A stretch of DNA of 64,000 bases from Aquisalimonas lutea (GTDB lineage Bacteria; Pseudomonadota; Gammaproteobacteria; Nitrococcales; Aquisalimonadaceae): positions 110,900 to 174,899 of the forward strand of contig NZ_JAUFPK010000005.1 in assembly GCF_030409225.1 (NCBI RefSeq). Reading direction: 5' to 3'. A program made the position numbers and the translations under genes. The notes below the pieces were generated by a model that was given only the letters and a program-made list of their open reading frames with translations, made no database searches and was not told the DNA's origin. Below are positions 53,140 through 61,927 of the stretch, one piece after another; position 1 is the stretch's first letter, and each line of letters begins with the position of its first letter.

Positions 53140-54648
53140 ATGAGCACATTGGAAGAGAACCTTGCCCGCGCGCAGGAATACATGAAGCGTTTTCGCGAGC
53201 GAGGGATCAACAACCACATCAACGGCGAATCGGTACCCGCTAGCTCGGGTGAGACCTTCGAGACCCTGTCGCCGGTCGATCTTGAGCCATTGGCCAAGGT
53301 CGCCCGGGGTGGTGCCGGCGACATCGATCAGGCGGCAAAAGCGGCCAAGGAGGCCTTCAAGACGTGGAGCAGGATGCCGGGCGAGGAGCGCCGCGCCATC
53401 CTGATCAAAGTAGCGGAAGCCATCGAGGCGCGCGCCGACGAAATCGCTTTCACCGAGTGCATGGACACCGGCCAGGCGCTGCGCTTCATGTCCAAGGCAG
53501 CCGTTCGCGGCGCGGCCAACTTCCGCTTTTTTGCCGACAAGGCGCCGCAAGCCGAGGACGGGCTCGCGCTTCGCAACGACAGCCAGATGAACGTCACCTC
53601 CAAGCGTCCATTGGGCCCCATCGGCGTCATCACTCCGTGGAACACGCCGTTCATGCTGTCGACCTGGAAAATCGCACCAGCGCTGGCCTCGGGCTGTACC
53701 GTGGTGCACAAGCCGGCCGAGTTCTCGCCGATGACAGCCAAGCTCCTGGTCGAGATCGCCGAGGATGCCGGTCTTCCCAAGGGGGTACTGAACCTGGTCA
53801 ATGGTTTCGGTGAAGACGCCGGCAAGGCCCTGACCGAACATCCCGATATCAAGGCAATCGCCTTCATCGGCGAAAGCCGTACCGGACAGATGATCATGGC
53901 CCAGGCCGCGCCGACCCTGAAGCGTTTCCATTTCGAGCTCGGCGGCAAGAACCCGGTCATCGTCTTCGACGACGCCGACATCGACCGCGCGGTGGACGCC
54001 GCCAGCTTCATGATCTACTCACTCAATGGTGAGCGCTGCACCTCTTCGTCTCGCCTGCTGGTGCAGGACAGCATCTACGAGGACTTTACACGTCGCGTGG
54101 CCAAGGTCGCCAATAACATCAAGGTCGGCCATCCACTCGACCCCGAAACGGTCGTCGGCCCACTGATCCACCCCGAGCACGAGAAGAAGGTGCTCTCCTA
54201 CTTCGACAAGGCCCGGGAGCAGGGCGCGACCATTGCCGCCGGCGGTGAAAAGGTCGGCAACGACGGCTGTTTCGTTCGGCCGACCCTGTTCACCCATGCC
54301 ACCAATGACATGGCCATCGCCCAGGAGGAGATCTTCGGCCCGGTGCTGACCGCCATTGCCTTCAAGGACGAAGACGAGGCACTGAACATCGCCAACGACA
54401 CCCAGTACGGTCTAACCGCCTATCTGTGGACCAACGATCTCAACCGAGCCATGCGTCTAACCGACGAACTTGAAGCGGGCATGATGTGGGTCAACTCCGA
54501 GAACGTTCGCCATCTGCCCGCACCGTTCGGGGGCGTCAAGGCGTCGGGCATCGGCCGCGACGGTGGCGACTGGTCATTCGACTTCTACATGGAGACCGTC
54601 AACGTTTCCTTCCCCCGCAAGATGCACCAAGCGCCGAAACTCGGCTGA
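53140..54648 (+). CDS. hpaE: 5-carboxymethyl-2-hydroxymuconate semialdehyde dehydrogenase
   Basis: Encodes 502 residues of the aldehyde dehydrogenase superfamily. Catalytic Glu266 (FELGGKNPVIVFDDAD) and nucleophile Cys300 (NGERCTSSSR) are present, with the NAD-binding segment PWNTPFMLSTWKIAPALASG. It oxidises the ring-cleavage semialdehyde made by HpaD. I chose ATG 53140 because AGGAG (53127-53131) is eight bases upstream; the ATG at 53122 overlaps that site. Similarity to the HpaE branch and the flanking genes set the substrate. Confidence 0.93.
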   Translation: MSTLEENLARAQEYMKRFRERGINNHINGESVPASSGETFETLSPVDLEPLAKVARGGAGDIDQAAKAAKEAFKTWSRMPGEERRAILIKVAEAIEARADEIAFTECMDTGQALRFMSKAAVRGAANFRFFADKAPQAEDGLALRNDSQMNVTSKRPLGPIGVITPWNTPFMLSTWKIAPALASGCTVVHKPAEFSPMTAKLLVEIAEDAGLPKGVLNLVNGFGEDAGKALTEHPDIKAIAFIGESRTGQMIMAQAAPTLKRFHFELGGKNPVIVFDDADIDRAVDAASFMIYSLNGERCTSSSRLLVQDSIYEDFTRRVAKVANNIKVGHPLDPETVVGPLIHPEHEKKVLSYFDKAREQGATIAAGGEKVGNDGCFVRPTLFTHATNDMAIAQEEIFGPVLTAIAFKDEDEALNIANDTQYGLTAYLWTNDLNRAMRLTDELEAGMMWVNSENVRHLPAPFGGVKASGIGRDGGDWSFDFYMETVNVSFPRKMHQAPKLG

Positions 54649-54705
54649 CGGCATTGTCGCAGGCGTTATTCCACCACCCGCTTGAAAGGATCAGGGAGCC
54701 ATACC

Positions 54706-55686
54706 ATGCCCATTCCGACTCCGAATCTTTATCCACCGTTCAACGTCATTCGCCTGAGCCATGTCGTGTTCCGTGTAACCGACCTGGCCAAGAGCCGTCA
54801 CTTCTATGTCGATACGCTGGGTCTTCAGGTGACGGACGAGGACGACCGGCGCATCTATCTGCGCGCCTTGGAAGAGCGTGGACACCACTGCATCGTGCTC
54901 GAGCAGAGCGACACCGCTACGGTTCAGGCACTGTCTTTCAAGGTCTTCGATGAGCAGGAACTGGACAATACATACGCCTGGTTCCAGGAGCAGGGCCATC
55001 CGGTCGAGTGGGTCGAGCGGCCCTATCAAGGGCGTACGCTGCGCACGGTCGACTGCTTCGATACACCCATCGAGTTCTATTTCAGGATGGACCGTTTGCC
55101 ACCCATCCATCAGCAGTACGCGCTGTACCGTGGTGTCAAACCACTGCGCATCGACCATTTCAACGTGTTCTCGGCCAACGTCGACCAGGCAGTCGAGTTC
55201 TACAACCGTATCGGCTTCCGCCTCACCGAATACACCGAGGACGAGGAGAGTGGCCGCCTGTGGGCGGCCTGGATGCACCGCAAGGGTGGCGTTCATGACA
55301 TCGCCTTCACGAACGGCGAAGGTCCCCGGCTTCACCACACGGCTTTCTGGGTGCCGACCCCGCTCAACATTATCGACCTTTGCGACTTGATGGCCACCAC
55401 CGGCTACGTCAGCAGCATCGAGCGCGGGCCAGGCCGCCACGGCATATCCAACGCCTTCTTCCTCTATATCCTCGACCCGGATGGTCACCGCATCGAGGTT
55501 TACTGCTCCGACTACCAGACCGTCGATCCGGACCTTGAGCCCATCAAGTGGGATCTGAAGGACCCGCAGCGCCAGACCCTGTGGGGTGCGCCGGCACCAC
55601 GCTCCTGGTTCGAGCGCGGCTCGCTGTTCGAGGGCGTCGACACTCAGGCGTCACAGCTGAACGCAACGCCCATTGTTGCCCCCTAG
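54706..55686 (+). CDS. hpaD: 3,4-dihydroxyphenylacetate 2,3-dioxygenase (VOC-type extradiol)
   Basis: Encodes 326 residues with two vicinal-oxygen-chelate modules. The metal ligands are His151 (RIDHFNVF), His210 (PRLHHTAF) and Glu264 (GHRIEVYCSDY), in the 2-His-1-Glu order of class I extradiol dioxygenases. It opens the aromatic ring of homoprotocatechuate next to the diol. ATG 54706 has GGGAG seven bases upstream. Its TAG stop lies within a CTAG that starts a repeat shared with 52.3 kb. Confidence 0.95.
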   Translation: MPIPTPNLYPPFNVIRLSHVVFRVTDLAKSRHFYVDTLGLQVTDEDDRRIYLRALEERGHHCIVLEQSDTATVQALSFKVFDEQELDNTYAWFQEQGHPVEWVERPYQGRTLRTVDCFDTPIEFYFRMDRLPPIHQQYALYRGVKPLRIDHFNVFSANVDQAVEFYNRIGFRLTEYTEDEESGRLWAAWMHRKGGVHDIAFTNGEGPRLHHTAFWVPTPLNIIDLCDLMATTGYVSSIERGPGRHGISNAFFLYILDPDGHRIEVYCSDYQTVDPDLEPIKWDLKDPQRQTLWGAPAPRSWFERGSLFEGVDTQASQLNATPIVAP

Positions 55687-55700
55687 TGTCCTGTAGCCCG
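55683..55700 (+). repeat. second copy of the CTAG-associated repeat
   Basis: CTAGTGTCCTGTAGCCCG matches 17 of 18 bases of the reverse complement of 52319-52336 and 16 of 18 of 52333-52350. CTAG here contains the hpaD stop codon, so the repeat begins exactly at the end of the gene. It may be a relic insertion-sequence end; there is no transposase between or beside the copies. Confidence 0.65.
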
Positions 55701-55744
55701 AGCACAAGCGGCCCGGTGATCCCGGGCCGTTCAGGAGAGACGTC

Positions 55745-56635
55745 ATGAGCACCACCCTTCTCCCTCGTCTGGCATCCTTCCACGCCGACGGCGCGGATCG
55801 CTACGGTGTCGTCGGCGACGAGGCCATCATCGATCTGACCCCGGAATTCGGTACTCGCTTCAAGGGGCTCAAAGAGATCATCGAGGCCGGCGCGATCGAC
55901 GAAATCATGGATGCTGCCGAGGGACGCCGCCCAAGCTACCGCGAAGAGGACGTCACTTTCCTGATTCCGCTGGCCAACCCCGAGAAACTGATCTGCGTCG
56001 GCGTCAACTTCCCGTCACGCAACGAAGAGTACAAGGACGGCCAGGCGGCACCGAGCAAGCCTTCGCTGTTCATTCGTTTTCCCCGCAGCTTCGTGGGCCA
56101 TCGGCAGAATCTGGTGCGCCCGCCGGAGAGCGAGCAGCTCGACTACGAAGGCGAGGTTGCCATCGTGATCGGCAAGGGCGGGCGCCGCATTCCCATGGAG
56201 AAGACCTATGAACACATCGCGGCGCTGACCCTGTGCAACGAAGGCACCATCCGCGACTGGGTCCATCACGCCAAGTTTAACGTCACGCAGGGTAAGAACT
56301 TCGATGCCACCGGCGCCATGGGCCCTTGGCTGGTGCCGTTTCGTGATGCCTCCCAGCTCGACGACATCGAGCTGACCACCCGCGTCAACGGCGAGGTACG
56401 CCAGCGCGATCGGACCTCGCGCATGATGTTCGATTTCCGTTACATCGTGAGCTACGTCTCTACCTTCACCACCCTGGTACCGGGCGACGTCATCGTCTGT
56501 GGCACGCCTACCGGTGCAGGTGCGCGCTTCGATCCGCCGGTCTGGCTCAAGCCGGGCGATGTCATCGAAGTCGAAGCCGATGGCATCGGCACCCTGGTCA
56601 ACGGTGTGGAGGACGAAAAACATGCCGTTGACTGA
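55745..56635 (+). CDS. hpaG: fumarylacetoacetate hydrolase-family protein, HpaG-type decarboxylase/isomerase
   Basis: Encodes 296 residues, one FAH module. Motifs include LICVGVNFPSRNEEYK, the metal-binding DYEGEVAIVIGKGGR and TLVPGDVIVCGTPTGAGARFDPPVWLKPGD. In the pathway it decarboxylates 5-oxopent-3-ene-1,2,5-tricarboxylate and isomerises the product. E. coli HpaG is a tandem of two such modules; here only one is encoded, so it either does both jobs or one is supplied elsewhere. GGAGAGACGTC precedes ATG 55745. Confidence 0.87.
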   Translation: MSTTLLPRLASFHADGADRYGVVGDEAIIDLTPEFGTRFKGLKEIIEAGAIDEIMDAAEGRRPSYREEDVTFLIPLANPEKLICVGVNFPSRNEEYKDGQAAPSKPSLFIRFPRSFVGHRQNLVRPPESEQLDYEGEVAIVIGKGGRRIPMEKTYEHIAALTLCNEGTIRDWVHHAKFNVTQGKNFDATGAMGPWLVPFRDASQLDDIELTTRVNGEVRQRDRTSRMMFDFRYIVSYVSTFTTLVPGDVIVCGTPTGAGARFDPPVWLKPGDVIEVEADGIGTLVNGVEDEKHAVD

Positions 56636-57425
56636 TACCCAGATCGCCGAGGCAGCCGATGCCCTGCTTGCGGCGGAGGAAAGCGGCGAGCAGATCGGCC
56701 TTCTGTCGCTACAGTACCCGGGCATGACACTGGATGACGCTTATGCCATCCAAGCCGCCCAGATGAAGCGGAAACTGGCCCGGGGACAGGAGATCATTGG
56801 CTGGAAAATCGGATTGACGTCTAAGGCCATGCAGGATGCGCTGGGCATCGATACGCCCGACAGTGGCGTGCTCTACGACTACATGCGCTTCGATACCGGC
56901 GTCGTGATTCCCGATAACCACTTCATTCAGCCGCGGATCGAAACCGAGATCGCCTTCGTCATGAAGGCGCCGCTGGAGGGGAAAGTCACTCGGGAGGAGG
57001 TACTGGCCGCCACCGACTACGTGTCGCCCGCCATCGAGATTCTCGATACCCGTGTCGTGCGCAGGGATGCTCGAACCGGTCAGATGCGCGTCATCGTCGA
57101 TACCGTGTCCGACAATGCGGCGAACGCCGGCATCGTGCTGGGCGAGGAGCAACACGCACCGAATGCCATCGATCTGCGCTGGGTCGGCTCGATCGTCAAG
57201 AAGAACCGGGATGTCGTCGCCACGGGCCTGGGTGCCGGCGTGCTCGACGACCCGGTGATCGGCCTGATGTGGCTGGCACGCCGCATGGCGGACTATGGCC
57301 AACGGATCGAAGCCGGTCAGGTCGTATTGTCCGGCTCCTTCATCGGTCCGGTTGAATGCCCGTCCGGCAGCGGTATCGAGGCGGACTACGGCTCGTTCGG
57401 GAAAGTGACGCTGCGGTTCGATTGA
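56622..57425 (+). CDS. hpaH: 2-oxo-hept-4-ene-1,7-dioate hydratase
   Basis: Encodes 267 residues. HpaH/MhpD-type motifs: [44 protein letters not shown] (metal-binding glutamates) and [23 protein letters not shown]. It hydrates the dienoate to 2,4-dihydroxyhept-2-ene-1,7-dioate. ATG 56622 lies 14 bases inside hpaG, after GGAGGACG, so it is translationally coupled. Confidence 0.93.
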   Translation: MPLTDTQIAEAADALLAAEESGEQIGLLSLQYPGMTLDDAYAIQAAQMKRKLARGQEIIGWKIGLTSKAMQDALGIDTPDSGVLYDYMRFDTGVVIPDNHFIQPRIETEIAFVMKAPLEGKVTREEVLAATDYVSPAIEILDTRVVRRDARTGQMRVIVDTVSDNAANAGIVLGEEQHAPNAIDLRWVGSIVKKNRDVVATGLGAGVLDDPVIGLMWLARRMADYGQRIEAGQVVLSGSFIGPVECPSGSGIEADYGSFGKVTLRFD

Positions 57426-57597
57426 TCGGCTGCCCCTGCCGCTGCGGCTCATGCCTGACCGGGCTAGCGGCGGCGCTAGCGTGACGGTCGGGCGTCAAAA
57501 AGCGCATCAGTCCCTGCTGATGCAACGGCCGGTGGTCCGGGTAGACCCTCACCATGCCGCATGGGGCCCCACCACACAGAGGATCGGGAGAGTATCC

Positions 57598-58398
57598 ATG
57601 GACATGCCCACCAACACGTTCAAACAGGCATTGGCCCGGAACGAGGCCCAGATCGGCATCTGGTCGGGCCTGGCCAATGGCTACTGCGCCGAAATTGCCG
57701 CCAACGCCGGCTTCGACTGGCTGTTGATCGATGGTGAGCATGCGCCCAACGACCTGCGTTCCATTCTCGAGCAGCTGCAGGCGGTCGCCCCCTACGAGGT
57801 GCAGCCCGTGGTGCGTCCTCCCGTGGGAGAGACGGCACTGATCAAGCAGTATCTCGATATCGGCGTGGCGAGCTTGCTGGTGCCCATGGTGGACAGCGCC
57901 GATCAGGCGCGCGCCCTGGTGCGTGCGACGCGCTATCCGCCGGAGGGTGTACGTGGCGTCGGCAGTGCGCTGGCGCGGGCTTCCCGCTGGAATTCCATAC
58001 CCGGCTATCTGGACAAGGCCGACGAGGAAGTATGTTTGCTGGTGCAGATCGAGACGCAGGAAGGGCTCGACAACCTCGACGCCATCGCCGCCGTCGAGGG
58101 CGTCGATGGCGTCTTTATCGGCCCGGCGGATCTGAGCGCTTCACTCGGTCATCGCGGCAATCCGGAGCATGAGGAGGTGCAGACCGCCATCGAGAAGGCG
58201 ATCCAGCGCATCCACCAGGCAGGTAAGGCGGCCGGCATTCTGTCGGCCAATCCGACGCTTGCCAAGCGCTATCTCGAGCTGGGCTGCACCTTCGTGGCCG
58301 TCGGGGTGGATGCCAGCCTGCTGATGTGCTCGCTGCGTGAATTGGCCGCCACTTTCAAAGGCGGCGAGACGCCGGAGCCTCCCGCCTCCGTATATTGA
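57598..58398 (+). CDS. hpaI: 4-hydroxy-2-oxoheptanedioate aldolase
   Basis: Encodes 266 residues of the HpcH/HpaI class II aldolase family. [34 protein letters not shown] opens the barrel. The metal and phosphate regions [34 protein letters not shown] and [11 protein letters not shown] follow. It splits the C7 intermediate to pyruvate and succinate semialdehyde. ATG 57598 has GGGAG seven bases upstream. The 172-base gap after hpaH holds two hairpins (GCTAGCG at 57463 and GCATCAG at 57504), perhaps an attenuation or processing site. Confidence 0.95.
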   Translation: MDMPTNTFKQALARNEAQIGIWSGLANGYCAEIAANAGFDWLLIDGEHAPNDLRSILEQLQAVAPYEVQPVVRPPVGETALIKQYLDIGVASLLVPMVDSADQARALVRATRYPPEGVRGVGSALARASRWNSIPGYLDKADEEVCLLVQIETQEGLDNLDAIAAVEGVDGVFIGPADLSASLGHRGNPEHEEVQTAIEKAIQRIHQAGKAAGILSANPTLAKRYLELGCTFVAVGVDASLLMCSLRELAATFKGGETPEPPASVY

Positions 58399-58462
58399 AT
58401 ACGCTCGGCCGGCCCATTCTTTGGCCTGGATGACTGATTCTCTCTTTATTTGGGCAGTTCCC

Positions 58463-59914
58463 ATGAACCTGACTGACTCCCATCTACTTCGCCAGCACGC
58501 CTACATCAACGGACAGTGGGTCAGCGCCGACAATGGCGACACCTTCACTGTCACCAACCCGGCCGACAACACGCCCATTGCCGAGGTCGCGCGCGTCGGT
58601 GCCGCTGCAACGCGGCACGCTATCGAAGCGGCCGATTCCGCGTTGCCAGCCTGGCGCGACAGGACCGCCAAAGAGCGGGCGACGCTCTTGCATCGCTGGT
58701 TCGCGTTAATGCAGGAACACAAGGAAGACTTGGCACGGCTGCTGAGCTGGGAGCAAGGTAAACCGCTGGCTGAAAGTCGCGGTGAGATCGATTATGGCGC
58801 CAGCTTCATCGAGTGGTTTGCCGAGGAAGGCAAACGCGTATACGGCGATGTCATTCCCAACGACAAGCCGGGCCGCCGCCTGGTGGTGATCAAGCAGCCT
58901 GTCGGCGTCGTAGCCGCTATCACGCCGTGGAACTTCCCGGTTGCCATGATCACACGCAAGGCAGGCCCGGCTCTGGCTGCCGGATGCACCATGGTGCTCA
59001 AACCTGCTTCCGAGACACCCTTGTCGGCGCTGGCACTGGCCGAATTGGCCGAGCGCGCAGGCGTGCCCGCCGGCGTCTTTAGTGTGGTAACCGGTAGTGC
59101 GGGCGAGATCGGCAGTGAGCTGACCCGCCATGAACGCATTCGCAAGCTGTCGTTCACCGGTTCGACCGAAATCGGCCGGCAGTTGATGGAGGAGTGCGCC
59201 GGCACCATCAAGAAGGTCAGCATGGAGCTTGGCGGCAATGCTCCCTTCATCGTCTTTGATGATGCGGATCTGGACGCCGCCGTCGAGGGCGCGATCGCCT
59301 CCAAGTTTCGCAATAGCGGGCAGACCTGTGTTTGCACCAATCGCATCCTGGTACACGATGCCGTCTACGACAGTTTTAGTGAAAAGTTGGTAGCTGCCGT
59401 GAAACGGCTCAAGGTCGCAGCAGCCAACGACGAAACCGCGCAACAGGGGCCGCTGATCAACCGGAAGGCGGTCGACAAGGTAAGAGCTCACATCGATAAC
59501 GCCGTCGATCAGGGTGCCACGGTGCTCTGTGGCGGGCGGCCTCATGCAATGGGAGACAACTTCTTCGAGCCAACGGTGCTCGGTGATGTGACGCCGAGCA
59601 TGGATGTTGCCAGTGAAGAGACGTTTGGTCCGCTTGCCCCGCTGTTTCGCTTTAATAGCGAACAGGAAGCCATTCGCATGGCGAACGATACTCCGTTCGG
59701 TCTCGCCTCCTACATTTATACGCAGAATATTGGCCGCAGCTGGCGCGTAGGGGAAGCTCTCGAATATGGTATGGTCGGCATAAACGAGGGCATAATCTCG
59801 ACGGAAGTAGCGCCGTTCGGTGGAATCAAAGCCTCAGGCGTAGGCCGGGAAGGCTCCCACTACGGCATTGAAGACTATCTCGAAATTAAATACTTGTGTA
59901 TGGGTATTCGATAA
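58463..59914 (+). CDS. gabD: succinate-semialdehyde dehydrogenase
   Basis: Encodes 483 residues of the aldehyde dehydrogenase superfamily, class GabD. The nucleophile is Cys289 in NSGQTCVCTNRIL, with Cys291 two residues later as in redox-sensitive GabD enzymes. Glu is in SMELGGNAPFIVFDDAD, and PWNFPVAMITRKAGPALAAGC is the cofactor segment. It oxidises the succinate semialdehyde released by HpaI to succinate. Third positions are markedly less GC-rich than elsewhere in the window. A strong terminator follows. Confidence 0.94.
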   Translation: MNLTDSHLLRQHAYINGQWVSADNGDTFTVTNPADNTPIAEVARVGAAATRHAIEAADSALPAWRDRTAKERATLLHRWFALMQEHKEDLARLLSWEQGKPLAESRGEIDYGASFIEWFAEEGKRVYGDVIPNDKPGRRLVVIKQPVGVVAAITPWNFPVAMITRKAGPALAAGCTMVLKPASETPLSALALAELAERAGVPAGVFSVVTGSAGEIGSELTRHERIRKLSFTGSTEIGRQLMEECAGTIKKVSMELGGNAPFIVFDDADLDAAVEGAIASKFRNSGQTCVCTNRILVHDAVYDSFSEKLVAAVKRLKVAAANDETAQQGPLINRKAVDKVRAHIDNAVDQGATVLCGGRPHAMGDNFFEPTVLGDVTPSMDVASEETFGPLAPLFRFNSEQEAIRMANDTPFGLASYIYTQNIGRSWRVGEALEYGMVGINEGIISTEVAPFGGIKASGVGREGSHYGIEDYLEIKYLCMGIR

Positions 59915-59926
59915 CCCAACGATCAA

Positions 59927-59956
59927 GGCCGAGGGGAGGACCCCTCGGCCGTTTTC
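59927..59956 (+). terminator. terminator after gabD
   Basis: GGCCGAGGGG (59927-59936) pairs perfectly with CCCCTCGGCC (59941-59950) around AGGA, followed by GTTTTC. It lies 12 bases after the gabD stop and only 15 bases before hpaR, so hpaR must rely on read-through or on a promoter near or within the terminator. Confidence 0.92.
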
Positions 59957-59971
59957 TTGATAAGGCAGAAC

Positions 59972-60412
59972 ATGGCGCGTCCGACTCCCTCTCTCCCCTT
60001 GGCACTGCTTCAGGCCCGTGAGTCCGTAATGGACTTCTTCCGGCCCAACCTCAACCGCAACAATATTACCGAGCAGCAGTGGCGGGTTATCCGCATCCTA
60101 TGGCAAGCCGACAATCAGACGCTCGAAAGTCACCAGCTGGCCGAGTTGGCATGCATTCTGCGCCCCAGCCTGACCGGCGTACTGGTGCGTCTGGAACAAA
60201 GCGGCCTGGTACACCGCTGGAAGCCCGAAACCGATCAGCGCCGTCTTTGCATCACTCTTACGCCGAAGGGCAATGCGCTTTTCGACGAAATGAAGGAAGA
60301 AATGATGCGGCAATACAGGAGGATTCAGGAGGCCTTGGGGGAGGAGAAATATTGCACTCTAATGAGCCTGTTGGACGAGGTGAAAAACCTGCGTCCTGAC
60401 GACGACAATTAA
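59972..60412 (+). CDS. hpaR: MarR-family repressor of homoprotocatechuate degradation
   Basis: Encodes 146 residues. The winged-helix core has ITEQQWRVIRILWQADNQT, the recognition-helix segment LACILRPSLTGVLVRLEQSGLVHRWK and the wing PETDQRRLCITLTPKG, the HpaR branch of MarR. It should bind the palindrome in front of hpaF and release it on binding pathway substrate. ATG 59972 follows AAGG; a TTG at 59957 is also in frame. It is separated from gabD by the terminator. Confidence 0.9.
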   Translation: MARPTPSLPLALLQARESVMDFFRPNLNRNNITEQQWRVIRILWQADNQTLESHQLAELACILRPSLTGVLVRLEQSGLVHRWKPETDQRRLCITLTPKGNALFDEMKEEMMRQYRRIQEALGEEKYCTLMSLLDEVKNLRPDDDN

Positions 60413-60532
60413 TAACGCGTTCGCTGCCGCCGGCCGGTCGGAATACGTGCTCCGGGGCAAGCCCACAAGCCGACCTGCTCGGATTTCGGGGTCCGCTTCG
60501 GCCAGGCCGTATCAACGCCCGGGATGGCGGTC

Positions 60533-60568
60533 GAGACCAAAGGGCCCCGGCCGGGGCCCTTTGGTCTC
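60533..60568. terminator. 36-bp perfect palindrome, likely bidirectional terminator
   Basis: GAGACCAAAGGGCCCCGG (60533-60550) is followed immediately by its exact reverse complement (60551-60568). The GC core flanked by AAA on the left and TTT on the right would stop transcription of hpaR from the left and of the convergent aldo/keto reductase from the right. The remainder of the 279-base gap holds nothing else recognisable. Confidence 0.8.
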
Positions 60569-60691
60569 CGAGCATACCGGTTTCAAGGTCCCTATGCGTG
60601 CCCGCATCCGTCGCCGGGCATGCATCAAGGTAGTGCAAGGCGGTGGCGCTTCCCGGATGGATGTCCGTGGAGCCCGGCCCGTGTGAACTCG

Positions 60692-61735
60692 TCAGCGCCC
60701 TTGCGCTGCCAACTGCTCACGCCGGTACTGGCCTTGGCGTTCCAGCATCCAGCCGGGATATTCCGGCGGCAGCTCGCTGACGCGATTGAGCTCAGTAAGT
60801 TCATGACCGCCGAGCTCGATTTGCGTCGCGGCAATATTGTCGTCGAGCTGCTCCGTTCGCTTGGCCCCGACGATGACGCTGGTGACGACGTCCTGATGCA
60901 GCAGCCAGGCAAGCGCGATCTGGGCGACCGAGACGCCTTTGTTGTCGGCGATGCGGCGCATCACGTCAATACAATCGTAAGCGCGTTCCTTCTCCACTGG
61001 CGGGAAATCGAAGCGGGTACGCCGGCCGCCTTCCTCGGCTCGACCGTCTCGCGTGTACTTGCCGCTGAGCAGGCCGCCGGCGAGAGGGCTCCACACCATG
61101 AGCCCGAGTCCTTCGCTTTGCAGCATGGGAGCGATGTCGCGCTCCAGGTCGCGGCCCGCAATCGTGTAATACGCCTGCAGTGACTGGAAGTGAGCCAGCC
61201 CCAGTCGGTCGGCAATGCCCAGTGCCTTCATGATCTGCCAGGCCGCCCAGTTGGACACCCCGATATAGCGGACATGCCCCTGTTGCACTAAGGTATCCAG
61301 GGCGTGGAGGGTTTCCTCGATCGGTGTGGCCGGGTCGAAGCCGTGGACCTGATACAGATCGATATGATCGACCTGCAGGCGCCGCAGACTGGCTTTTACT
61401 CCGTCCATGATGTGATAGCGCGACAAGCCCCGGGCATTCACTCCCGGGCCGGTTTCACCGAATACTTTGGTAGCGAGCACGACATCGCTGCGCGGTACCT
61501 GGAGATTCTTCAGGGCCTGGCCGGTCATCTGTTCCGATATTCCTTCGGAGTAGACATCGGCGGTGTCGATGAAGTTGATACCGGCATCGAGGGCCCGACC
61601 GATCAGGCGGTCGGCGTCAGCCTGCTGCAAGTCACCGATCTGGCTCCATAGCTCTCCCTCGCCGCCGAAGGTCATGGTGCCCAGGCAAAGCTCGGAGACG
61701 AACAGGCCGGTATTGCCGAATTTGCGGTAACGCAT
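60692..61735 (-). CDS. aldo/keto reductase
   Basis: Encodes 347 residues. The (beta/alpha)8 barrel has the catalytic Asp and Tyr in INFIDTADVYSEG, Lys in VVLATKVFGE and His in LYQVHGFDP, with cofactor contacts SPLAGGLLSGKYTRDG and VIVGAKRTEQLDDN. It reduces aldehydes or ketones with NADPH; the substrate is unknown. AAGGAGC precedes the ATG at 61735. It is divergent from an XRE-type regulator that may control it. Confidence 0.9.
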   Translation of the reverse strand: MRYRKFGNTGLFVSELCLGTMTFGGEGELWSQIGDLQQADADRLIGRALDAGINFIDTADVYSEGISEQMTGQALKNLQVPRSDVVLATKVFGETGPGVNARGLSRYHIMDGVKASLRRLQVDHIDLYQVHGFDPATPIEETLHALDTLVQQGHVRYIGVSNWAAWQIMKALGIADRLGLAHFQSLQAYYTIAGRDLERDIAPMLQSEGLGLMVWSPLAGGLLSGKYTRDGRAEEGGRRTRFDFPPVEKERAYDCIDVMRRIADNKGVSVAQIALAWLLHQDVVTSVIVGAKRTEQLDDNIAATQIELGGHELTELNRVSELPPEYPGWMLERQGQYRREQLAAQGR

Positions 61736-61848
61736 GGTTGTGCTCCTTTTGCAGTGTGCGCCTCGACTGAAGTGGAGACCCTATATCGGCTGTCAGGGAG
61801 AGGTAAGGAACGCCGTATACTGGTATCCGCACTTCCCCCCTGGAAATT

Positions 61849-61859
61849 GGTTACTAACC
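61849..61859 (+). promoter_or_regulatory. palindrome in the aldo/keto reductase-regulator gap
   Basis: GGTTA-C-TAACC is a perfect 11-bp palindrome in the 192-base divergent region between the reductase and the helix-turn-helix gene. An operator for the divergent regulator is plausible; no consensus promoter was identified. Confidence 0.35.
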
Positions 61860-61927
61860 TTTCAGGAGGTAAAACCGGGTCTCGGCATCGTTCGGCGATG
61901 GTTCAGCAAACCAGAAGGAATAGCGTA

